Assembly: GCA_964030785.1 (NCBI GenBank)
Contig: OZ034972.1
Coordinates: 16,193,131-16,257,130 of the forward strand
Source of the DNA: Siderastrea siderea
Lineage: Eukaryota > Cnidaria > Anthozoa > Scleractinia > Rhizangiidae
DNA length: 64,000 bases
Reading direction: 5' to 3'
In this document: one piece after another, positions 54,978-64,000 of the stretch
Layout of the letters: each line of letters begins with the position of its first letter
Position numbering within the stretch: the first letter of the stretch is position 1
Made by a program: the position numbers and the translations under genes
Notes under the pieces: model-generated
Seen by the model: only the letters and a program-made list of their open reading frames with translations
Databases searched by the model: none
What the model was told of the DNA's origin: nothing

Positions 54978-55801
54978 ATGGAAGAAGTGGCTATGGATGA
55001 GGCGAAAAGGAAGAGAAGGACAGCGAAGGCAGCACTAACCCGCCGTGGCAAAATGCTACGTAAAAAGCTCAAGGAGAGCAGGACCGTGGATGAGGTTATG
55101 GAAGCCTTTCACAGCATGAAAGCTGTGTTTGATGACTTGGTGGTGAAGTACTGAGAGTATGCTCAGTTAATTCAGGACGATGAAGCATTCGAAGAAGAGG
55201 AAAAATGGCTGGAGGAGAGCGAGGATTTCTATTTGCAGCTGGAAATGGGTGCAAAACATTACTGAAAAGCAGTTGTGGAAAACGGAAAATCAGCATCGGA
55301 CAACAGAAAATTGGTATCGGACAGCGGAACTTCGGCATCAGAAAACGGAAAATCGCTATCGGACAGCAGAACTTCGGCATCGGAAAGCGGGAAATCGGTG
55401 TTGGAGAGCGGACTTTCGGAAATGGAAAGCCGAACAACGGATTTGGAAAGTGGTGAAAGCATAAGTGGGATGGAAAGTGCAAAGCAGTCGGAGAGTCTAG
55501 CAGTGGAAAGTGGAGGGATTGGCGTGATTGACAAGCATGCGAAAGACAGTAACCGAGTCAGGGACCGGAAACTCAACAACTAGAGGAAACTCCATGGCCA
55601 GTGGAAGTGGAAATGGTAACAACGGCACCAGTCACAAGAGCAGCATCAATACGCCCTGTGGATTTAAAATGGAGAAGCCCCAAGATACCTCGCTTCGCAG
55701 GAGACGTTAGGGAGTATACAATCTTTTGTTTCAACTTCAAGCACACTGTGGATACAAGGTTCAGTAAGAGAGACGTAATCTCGTGGCTGCAACAAGTTTA
55801 A
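54978..55801 (+). pseudogene. gag: BEL-C Gag, N-terminal part with Ser-rich repeats
   Basis: ATG 54978 opens MEEVAMDEAKRKRRTAKAAL, a basic helical start, stopped by TGA at about 55152. EYAQLIQDDEAFEEEEKWLE continues after it. A frame at 55275-55583 has short repeats of SASENGKSLSDSRTSASESG type (about 12-15 bases per unit; open in more than one frame). The capsid start WRSPKIPRFAGDVREYTIF follows at 55601-55801. Such DNA-level repetition in Gag is unusual and probably arose by slippage. Confidence 0.75.
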
Positions 55802-55850
55802 AGGATGGCTGCTAGAGTTAATAAAGGGTATCGGCACATATTATGACGCT

Positions 55851-57011
55851 GTGTGGAGCTACCTGGACTCAGTCTACGGAGATCCCAGATTTGTTGCAGA
55901 TACCATCACTCAGGATGTTACAAAGTTTAGACCTCTTGGCGACGGAGAAGATGCGCGTTTTTGTGATTTGGTGCACCTGGTGCAGAGAAGTTTCAGCACG
56001 CTGAAAGAGGTGGGACGACCGCATGACATGGACAACAACCACATGTTGGCCCTAATTGAGCAGAGAATGTGTACCGACAACCATAAGGTATGGGCGCATC
56101 ACCTCGAGAGTAGTGGAAAAGAGGCGTCCGTAGCAAAGCTCATTGCATGGATGAACACCGAAATGAAGTCCAGAATGAGAGCCACGGCACCTCTGAGAAA
56201 CACGGGCCAACCAACAAGGCATCCGGTCGGTCATTTTGGATCGGACCTTAACTCTTCCAAAACATATCTCCCACACAACTGCTGGCTTTGTCACAACTCA
56301 AATCACTGGACTGATCAATGCCAGAAGTTTGCTTCGCTCAGTCCAGAGATGCGGATAAAGGCTGTAAGAGAAAATCACGCATGTTTTAGCTGCCTGAAAC
56401 GTGCTGGAAGAGAACACAGGTCTCTCAATTGCTCCAGAAGGTGCCAGTGCCCCAAAAAGACCAATGGAAGCCAGTGCCCGTACTACCATCACCCGCTTTT
56501 ACATGGAACAATTCAGCCGACGGTCGCAACTGTTACCTATGTGACTAACAACCAGAAAGCATTGTTACCCATCGTGCACGTGGACATCGTTGGATCAGGC
56601 AGTCTTCACCAAAGAGCAAACGCGTTCCTTGATTCAGGAGCTCAGATAAGCTTAATCAGATCGTGCGTAGCCGAGGACCTCAAACTGAAAGGAAAGAGCA
56701 TTGTAGTGACAATTGCAAAGGTGGGCGGCCAAGAAGAAGAACTGAGTGCTACGATTTATCAGGTTTGCATCAGATCACTTGAAAACCGCAGTGCACACGT
56801 CATACAAACCATCGGAATTCCGTCAATCAGCGATGACACCACAGAAGTGAAGCGTGCCGACATAGCAAGACAACTTGGCCTTGGTAAAGATCAGCTGCAT
56901 CGGGGATATGGAAAAACAGACGTGCTTATTGGCATCGATCAAGCGAAACTGGACACAGGAGAAAGGAGAGAGGCTGGAAACATGGTAGCTCGCCATTCAC
57001 CTCTGGGTTGA
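55851..57011 (+). pseudogene. BEL-C Gag C-terminus, zinc knuckles and protease
   Basis: MWSYLDSVYGDPRFVADTIT continues the capsid. Two zinc motifs follow: CWLCHNSNHWTDQC and CFSCLKRAGREHRSLNC, then CQCPKKTNGSQCPYYHHPLL. The protease active site NAFLDSGAQISLI (Asp at 56631) is intact. VLIGIDQAKLD and the end of the protease domain precede a TGA at 57009-57011; similar sequence continues. This is the best-preserved stretch of BEL-C. Confidence 0.87.
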
Positions 57012-59106
57012 GTCGTATTTGGAGCAGTTGCTGGCAAGCAGTCAGAAGCAAGTCATGTTTACCACATCAAGCTTGAAACACCTGTAGACATGACAGACTT
57101 TTGGATGACGGAAAGCATGGGTGTTTCTGTGAAGACTTGCAACTGTGAAACCGGAAAGCTCAGCCAGATTGAAAGGGAAGAGGCGAAGATCATAGAAGAC
57201 TCATGTATGAAGATGGGCAATCAGTGGCTAATCCCTTATCCGTGGAAAAAGGATCCAAGTCAATTACCTGATAACAAGTCCCACGCGCTGAAGAAATTAG
57301 AGGCAACCGACCGTTGACTGTTGAAAAATCCAGAGCATGCCACTGCGTATGACTCTCAGATGGTTGAAATGAATCAGCTGCAGTTTTCAAGGAAACTAAC
57401 AAAGAAGGAGGCAAGAGAATTCAGATCCCGCCCAATGGAGACACGTCCCAGGGGAACTAAATGTAGCTGACGACATATCACGTGGAATACCAGTGGAAAG
57501 CTTGGCTGATAGGTGGAAGCATGAACCCGACTTTCTGCGTCTCCCCAAGAACGAGTGGTCACAAGACTCACCAGTTGCTGACAAAGTTTAAGTTGAGAAG
57601 GAGCACCCTAAGGTTCTCATTGTTGGTGAGAAAACCATAGATTGCAAGACGTTTTGAAGCTGGAGAAAGCTGGTCCGAGTGACAGCTTATACGTTGAGAT
57701 TTACTTTGAAACTGCACAAAGGATCCGCAGAGGATGAAGAAGCCCTGAAGCCTGAAGATGGCCCTCTCTCACCTCGAGAGTTACAAGATGCAGAAACATA
57801 CTGGATAAAGGAGAGTCAGAAGACCCTGAACAACCGCCTTAGCAAAGGGGAATTCAAAAATCTCAGTCCATATGTAGATCCAGAAGGCGTTGTGAGAGTA
57901 GGTGGCTGAGCAGACAAAGCATTGGTTTCTTATGAGACCAGGCATCCTTTTTTACTTTCCGGAGACCATTGGATATCGTGCCTCATTATTCAGCATGCCC
58001 ACCAGCTTGGACACTCAGGAGTGGCAGTGACAGTGGCGAAAACAAGAACGAAGTACTGGATCGTTCCAGCTTATGACCTGGCAAAGTCAGTAAAGTTCTG
58101 ATGCCTGGTTTGCCGACAAATTGGCGCTAAAGTTGAATCATAAGTCATGGCTGACTTACCTCAAAGCTGTCTGGCACCGTTACTCCACCGTTTCATTACA
58201 CTTCATGTGATTACTTTGGTCCCTACCACGTCAAGATTGGTCGTAACAAGACTGCCAAGCATTCTGCTGTCATCTTTACATGGTTGAACACAAAAGCGGT
58301 TCATCTTGAACTTGCAGCAGATTGCACAACGATGGAATTCATGCAGGTGCTACAACGATTCTTTGCCTTGAGAGGATCACCCACCTTGATGATAAGTGAG
58401 AATGGTTCCCAGTTGGTTGGCGCTGAATGAGAGTTACGAGAAATGATTGAGGGATTGGATACTGACAAGCTGTGGGAGTTCTCCGCAGAAAGAGGAATAA
58501 AGTGGCAGTTTACGACACCGGCGGCTCCACACCAGAATGGTTGAGCGGAGGCCTTATTAAAGAGCTGCAAGATCACCTTAAAGAAAGCAATTGGCGAGCA
58601 AGTACTAACCCCACCGGAGCTACAGACGTGCCTCGTAGAAGTTGCAAATCTGGTCAACCAGCGTCCAATAGGCCGCATCCCCAATGATCCGGACGATGGT
58701 TCATATCTTTGTCCAAATGACATTTTACTTGGCCGAGCATTGTCTCACGTTCTGCAAGGACCGTTCAGATACACAAAGAATCCCCGGCACAGAGTGAAGT
58801 TTGTCCAGAAAATCATCGATTCGTTTTGGACCCGCTGGACAAGAGACATCTTCCCGTCATTGCTACCAAGAAAACAGTGGAATGCAGAGAAATGGAATGT
58901 TCGAGTAGATGACTTCGAGATCGTGCAAACTCCAGGTGCAGTTTGAGGAAACTGGAACGTTGGTCGAGTAGTCAGTGTCTACCCCGGATAGGATGGCAGA
59001 GTCAGAAACGTTAAAGTCAAGACCCCTACTGGAGAATATGAGAGGCCAATCACCAAGATTGCTGTGATATACCCAGCAGAAGGGTACGGAGATGACGACT
59101 AGAGAT
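57012..59106 (+). pseudogene. pol: BEL-C Pol remnant: RT start, large deletion, integrase
   Basis: DFWMTESMGVSVKTCNCETG, WLIPYPWKKDPSQLPDNKSH and QMVEMNQLQFSRKLTKKEA are the region before the RT core. At about 57430 the sequence jumps to WRHVPGELNVADDISRG, the end of RNase H, so the polymerase core and most of RNase H are gone. Integrase follows in pieces: DPEGVVRVGG, AHQLGHSGVAVT (zinc region), FHYTSCDYFGPY (first Asp), SENGSQLVGA (Glu in place of the second Asp) and GRVVSVYP at the C-terminus. Many stops (e.g. near 57909, 58430, 58543, 58945). Confidence 0.87.
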
Positions 59107-59123
59107 GATGATGGGGCGGAAAG

Positions 59124-59640
59124 TGTTTTCATGAAGAACGTTGTGTGGCATTGATTTTGACATTGATTTAGTTTAATCATTACACCGAAGTTCATTGATT
59201 GACATTATGAGATAGCTTTATCTAAGAATCAAGTTTCAGATGGTTTTACACATGTTGATAATTTAAGTTAGCTTTCCTGTTTTTCTGAGGACTTTCCCGA
59301 TTTTACAGTGAACTATGGAACCCCGTCATGAAGTAAGTTGATTTTCTATTTAGCGTTACAAGCTTTTGTTATTTTTGTTATTTCTTTTGGATTTCTGTTA
59401 GTGTAATTTATGTAATGGACCACATGTGAATAAGAATTGTGTAATTGACCGCATGGTTTACTCAGTTAAATCTTTTCAAGTTTCTCGGTTGATACAATGC
59501 ACTTAGGTCTTTTATTTTCGGTTAGTAAGATTAGTTTCTTTTGTTTGTAAATATGTGATTTGCTGTATTTATTTCAGATCGAATAAAAATCTTGTAAAAT
59601 TATACGATTCGGGAGTCCAAAGTTCTCTTGGCGGTTTTCA
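59124..59640 (+). repeat. 3' LTR of BEL-C
   Basis: 517 bp, alignable to the 5' LTR throughout with scattered differences and small indels. Confidence 0.88.
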
Positions 59641-60174
59641 TCCGTAGAATAAAATAGTAAAACTGTAGATATTAAATGTATTAAGGGTACAAATACAAGA
59701 AAGCCATCAAATCTCATTTTACTTATTTATATGCGAGTCTGAGGTTCTCAACTGGAGTTGATAAACTCGAGATAAACACTGATAAACCTGAGACTAATAA
59801 TTCAAATTCTGCAGAGTTACCAAAACAGTTTCCTCACCAATAATAAACTCACCACTAAACTCACCACTAATAAACCAAATTAAGTCAAAGACCTACAAAT
59901 TTATTTCAAGACTTGAAGTTGAATGTCAGTCTGTGAAGATGTAATTTGCTGGGACAGTTTTCAAATGCAGCTGCAATTGCAGTTGGTTTATAATCCGCTG
60001 CCGGATTCTATGATTTATTTTGTTCACAATACTCTCACCCTTTGGCTTTCTTTCATCGGCTCGATTTTAAACCATTATACAGAAGTAATACTTTGGTCTG
60101 GCAAGTGAGCCAATCAAATGCCTCCATCTGCACCCCTTGGGATCTGTGAATGACAGGCTGAACACCCCAGCCTC
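59641..60174. other. No gene recognised
   Basis: AT-rich; short repeats of aataaactcaccactaa near 59840. One 61-codon frame at 59923-60108 has no feature. Confidence 0.4.
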
Positions 60175-60620
60175 CCTTTTGCAGGTTCGCTTCACATTTA
60201 TCGGTGCTTCGAACTGAGTACAAAGGCTATCTTATTAATCAAGGTTACCCTTCCAGATTAGTTGATGATCAATTTTCCAAGGCTTCCACTATTTCCAGAT
60301 GTGACTTACTTAAACCCAGTTAAAAAGTCACAAAGAAATTATTTCCATTTGTGACTACGTTTAATCCAAATCTAGCCGATGTGGGTCGCATTATCAAAAA
60401 GCATTTGCACTTTTTAGAGTCCAACCCTAAACCAAACTTTTCCCTCCAAATTCAACCATATAATTATACCATTTTTTCGTAGGTCGAAAAATCTTAAGGA
60501 GCTATTAGCACCATCTTGTTATAGAACTCCTGGCGAGGAAGAGACCATTGTAATTAAGGGATGATTCAAATTCAAAATTCTGCACTTTAACTGACGAAGG
60601 TCTAAGAGCGAAACGTTTAT
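60175..60620 (+). pseudogene. Penelope-like element remnant
   Basis: Across broken frames: GYPSRLVDDQFSKA near 60240, FVTTFNPNLADVGRIIKKHL and ESNPKPNFS (60350-60440), then RRSKNLKELLAP (60480). These match the RT-to-endonuclease linker of Penelope-like elements, as does [13 protein letters not shown] in the copy at 8690. Multiple frameshifts. Followed by a hammerhead-like motif at 60591. Confidence 0.6.
60591..60616 (+). ncRNA. Degenerate hammerhead-like motif
   Basis: CTGACGA, a short stem-loop (AGGTCTAAGAGC), then GAAACGT: the same box order as at 9487-9521, next to another Penelope-like remnant. Stem II pairs poorly, so it is probably inactive. Confidence 0.4.
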
Positions 60621-60869
60621 CAAATTTGTACTTTTCAGCTTTTTTAACGTCAGAAGTTGTACCTCCTCGAAGTTGTACCTCCTCAACCTTTCTTCAATAT
60701 ATAAATATATATCACACTCAACAGATAAAAGTGTCAAACACGAAGTTACAACGTGACACTGATATGTGATACACTGATGTGTGGGGTGAGTGGAAATGCA
60801 ATTACAATAGTTGCTACTGCGTGACAATGGAAGCTTTGAAATTTTTTAACAGGAATTTGTTTGCTTGTC

Positions 60870-61285
60870 TACAGGAAGGACATTACAGGCTTCTTGTTAC
60901 AGGTCTCCATCAACGGCCCTGAACCTGGCACTCGGAAAGCCCTCGAGGTAATTTACAAAGCGAAAGAAAAGTGGATAGCAGCAAAAGCACGTTGCAAACT
61001 TCCCAAGAAAGTAGTACCTGTTTTAGTGAGTGATCGAGGTGTGAAAACTGATATTTTTTGAAGTAGGTCAAATCAATGAAGAGCTTGACAGTGTGGAAGT
61101 CGAAGAGCAAGGAAAGGAGGAGACGACACTTGAACAAATCAGTGTGGAATGCGAAGAGCAGGCCCCTGTTGAGAAAGCACAGCTGGAGCTGAATCAATTG
61201 AGGCTGAGAGTGCATTTGGACTTCCAAAGAACTTGGATGTTCACTCAGATGACAATGGCTTAGATTCAGACTACTTTGGCTGATG
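60870..61285 (+). pseudogene. Exon-like remnant of unknown gene
   Basis: A frame after ttgtctacag| reads GPEPGTRKALEVIYKAKEKW and stops at 61059. A shifted frame continues EVGQINEELDSVEVEEQG (acidic) and a third ends SDDNGLDSDYFG at 61282. The consistent amino-acid composition across frames suggests a decayed coding exon. Not recognised. Confidence 0.35.
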
Positions 61286-63185
61286 CATGCAAAAAAATTG
61301 TTATTGCCTTCAACACATATGCATGTTCACCCAGTAGCTTTAGATAACTACACAGCAAAATATTAATAGGCTTCAGACTGTAATTGCTACCACAGAGCAC
61401 CCTGAAGCTCCATTTTTGCTGAGGGAGTTATGCATTTGGACTCCAAAGAACTTTCATGCTAACTCAGACAGTGCCAGCCTTACATTCACATAGCTTTGAA
61501 TATGCATTCAATAGATACTGCAAGCATTTACTTCGGAGTTGCAGTTTTTGATGTAAACACAAATGTTAGGTTACTGTAGGTGACAACAAGATTCAGGGCA
61601 CATGGTACACGAGTATTTTTTGAGATAATTATGTCACGTTTTGTATTAAACGTACTCTGAAATGGTACCTGAGAGCATCCTAAGGCATCAAAAATTTAAA
61701 AATTTGCCTCATGCCTGCAGATGGGGACCCCCCCCCCCCCCCCACAGCTGAAGGCGATATTGACTATTGGCAGCCCCTAACAGGTGAAGAGGTTGACACT
61801 CTATGAAACACTCCAATTTTAAGGGCCAATCATGTGAACCTGACTGGATCGGTTAACCAAGATCCTGACACGTTGGTAAAGCACACACTGAAAATCAGGC
61901 CTGTTAACTGTGATCCCAACTCATATCATGTAACACCAAGCTAAAACTCATATTATAAAACCAATCCTGGTCTCATGAAATCAACCCCTTTGACGTTTCT
62001 ACTCATAACTTGACATGGAAAATATACTTTACAGTTCTAAGTACCAAAATCATCCGTGCTGAACCGAAAAAAGGGGAAAATGTCCTTCTATTTTGGGCAC
62101 GGTATACGATCTCATGTTGTGCTTAAAGTTAAGGCAAGGGAGATACCCAGAGAATATAAGCCCACTCCATGATTCACCGCTGGAGAAGAGATCAAAAGAT
62201 CCCTTTTCAATGTGAGCCTAATATGTCTGCAAAACGAACGACAATGGGCCATTTCGAACCGAAGTATGCAGAACAAGACCATAAGCTATTAGAGTGGTTT
62301 TGGAACAAACCATTTCAGTTGAAATCTTGATGGAACTTACGTCCTTGAGCAAGTCTTGATTGCAGCGATACTAGTAAATTACATATGTGTTAAAGTTTTT
62401 GTTAATTGACCACTGGCTTCAATGAATGCAATGCAAGCTTGTTTCAAGTCGTGGGAATGAAAGCTTTTCACTGCTCAGATTTTGACATTGGCATAACAAA
62501 CCAAACAATGCATTTCAAAGCTATGTAAACAAGCACATTTTGTTTGCTCAAATGTTTTGCAGGAATTGCCATTAGCAGTTTCATGCTTTGCCAAGGTCCC
62601 CTTGGCTGGCGCTAGAAATGGAAATGACACCAAGCAGGCAGTCTCCGAAGAAAAAATTGTGGATTGACATTAAGTTGTCTTCGGCTACTCAATCAGTTTT
62701 TTTCCTTTTTAGTAACAACAAAAATTGTTTACTTTTCACTTTATTGCCCCCTGTAAAAACTGCTTGAGAAATCTGATCGCAAGCTATTTCAAAAGATAAG
62801 CTCGAATTGGAACCACCTTCTTAATGACATATTACCCTGTACGCAAGCGACATCACGGGAACTTAGATCCTTCTGTATTAAGTTGCTGCAAATACACACC
62901 GAGCATTTTAAAAATAGTTTTGTAAATAGGCTAGCATTTAAAAATAATTTATCAATTGATAAATGTCTGTGTAAGTTTTATAATCGTCATCCTTTTGTAA
63001 TTTTTCGCCATGTACGATTGTAAATTGCCATTACTAATATTATTAATATTACCAAAATTATTGTGACTTTTGGTACGTATTTTATCGACTGAATATACAC
63101 ATAAGCGCTAAGCCATGTGCTTAAATCTCACAGCAATTTGTAATTATAACAAGTTACCGCAAGCTAATTTAAGATACAAGTTTGG
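61286..63185. other. No gene recognised
   Basis: Mostly non-coding; a poly-C tract (about 18 C) at 61728-61744 and AT-rich sequence. No repeats shared with the rest of the window were noticed. Confidence 0.45.
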
Positions 63186-63194
63186 CTTTTGTAA

Positions 63195-64000
63195 AATGGT
63201 GAGTCTGGACTTCAATACCTGGTCAAAAACCCTTGCATTAAAGATGCAACCATCAAGACACTCAAGGAGGAGGACCTGGACAATGAAGATGCCCTTAATC
63301 TTCTAGCAGTGAAGGATATAGGAGATTTAGGGCTGTACTGTTGGCAAAAAGCAAGCACCGGGAGTGACAATCTCAAAGTTACAGCAGGGGATTGAATCTT
63401 CACTGGGCTAGTGAACGCAATACAACCAAAAGCCCAGCACAAGATGGCAGTCTTTAGATGAGATCCTCAAGACTGTAGGGGCTGGCTCGCTGGAGGATTC
63501 CTTGCTAGCTCTCAGCTCAACAGAGCCATTTGCCAACACATCAACTTCCAAATCAACTGCGATCCCGCAACTGGATAACAACCTGCACATCTTCTTGGGC
63601 CCCAAAGCAATGTAGCCATCAAGCGATCAAGAAACCTTTACTAATTCCAAACTTTGTTAGTCTCGGGACTTACGACAATAGTGAAGTAGAACATGAAATT
63701 GGAAACACTGGCAGAGCAGAAACAGTCATTCGTGCAGCCAAAGGAAAACCAAAATTGGAAAGCACTTCTCTTTCCATGTGGGTCACCACAAATTCCTGAA
63801 CTGATGATAAATGGAAAACTTTCTGCATATACTTCCAACATTGCAGACTACCTTGTGTATACTGAGAAATTTGCACAACTCTTAGAATCTCCCTCACTTG
63901 CCTCGGTTATCGCATACAACAATGAGTACAGAAAGTTACAGAGTAGGTGTGGATTCTGCTGGGGGAACGATTCACTGCACCTTCACACTGGATTTCTCGT
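63195..64000 (+). pseudogene. Retroelement Gag-like remnant, runs off the right edge
   Basis: LVKNPCIKDATIKTLKEEDL and NLLAVKDIGDLGL form a SAM-like helical N-terminus known from Gag-like proteins of cnidarian retroelements. In changing frames LDEILKTVGAGSLEDSLLAL, IPNFVSLGTYDNSEVEHEIG and SLSMWV follow, then SNIADYLVYTEKFAQLLES, VIAYNNEYRKLQ and FCWGNDSLHLHT. The last motif group is typical of that Gag. Element class (DIRS or Ty3-like) is undecided. At least four frame breaks. Confidence 0.6.

Larger units (their letters stand above)
54391..59640 (+). mobile_element. BEL/Pao LTR retrotransposon C, internally deleted
   Basis: LTRs at 54391-54913 and 59124-59640; Gag, zinc knuckles, protease and integrase remain in order. 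The reverse transcriptase and most of RNase H are absent (junction near 57430). A purine tract ggggcggaaag precedes the 3' LTR. Numerous stops and frameshifts. No convincing target duplication. Confidence 0.92.

Noticed and set aside
55096..55579. Pro/Phe-rich and Leu/Ser-rich frames on minus
   Set aside because: Mirror images of the repeated Gag sequence of BEL-C; no conservation on that strand.
54386..59645. Target duplication of BEL-C
   Set aside because: GAAAG before and TCCG after the 5' LTR recur at the 3' LTR for other reasons (purine tract, shared end); no true 5-bp match.

Overview
This is eukaryotic, AT-rich, intron-bearing DNA that is almost entirely built of nested transposable elements. 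The mix of BEL/Pao, Ty3, Penelope-like, CR1/L2-like, PIF/Harbinger, piggyBac-like and Kolobok-like elements, the tRNA-derived SINEs and a multi-copy CXC-domain/PIN-like gene family fits a marine invertebrate, most likely an anthozoan cnidarian such as a stony coral. That assignment is inference. There is no bacterial or organellar character. Two 200-base assembly gaps lie at 19653-19852 and 43853-44052.

Layout. 1-3093 (minus): decayed Ty3/gypsy retrotransposon running off the left edge. A 175-bp Tigger-like MITE (3260-3434) and a nearly intact PIF/Harbinger transposon (3640-7299, Myb/SANT-like gene plus DDE transposase) sit beside its LTR. 7620-9546: (TA)n microsatellite and a 5'-truncated Penelope-like element with a hammerhead-like motif. 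9690-11297: tandem duplications, MITEs and microsatellites. 11634-23228: an RPA-like gene copy split by BEL element A (12288-22963, 5-bp target duplication CTCAT). BEL-A is itself interrupted by a TIR element that carries a leucine-rich-repeat exon (16144-19017) and by an 8-bp-TSD element (21407-22875) containing a tRNA-like SINE. 23228-26984: fold-back element with a nested Mutator-like fold-back (24666-26392, 9-bp TSD). 27410-27817: SINE and a 136-bp near-perfect palindrome. 30888-36135: BEL element B with a CR1/L2-like LINE 3' end inside its integrase. 38060-40475: duplicated segment followed by a LINE fragment.

40701-47312: three 3' exons of a gene with a PIN/5'-nuclease-like domain and a C-terminal CXC (tesmin/TSO1-type) domain. 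Its second recognised intron is filled by a TTAA-flanked Kolobok-like element (41723-44668), and its last exon carries an exact tandem duplication. 48730-53189: a 4.46-kb unit with inverted repeats of about 0.5 kb that encloses a second, decayed member of the same family (50560-52330). This is the best candidate for an undescribed mobile system: a long-TIR element carrying a CXC/PIN-like protein. 54391-59640: BEL element C, which has kept its LTRs but lost its reverse transcriptase. 60175-60620: Penelope-like remnant with a second hammerhead-like motif. 63190-64000: retroelement Gag-like remnant running off the right edge.

Few sequences look functional. The best preserved are the Harbinger gene pair and exons 1-2 of the CXC/PIN gene. 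Most retroelement genes have stops, frameshifts or deletions, each given with its gene. Positions of decayed genes are approximate to within tens of bases.
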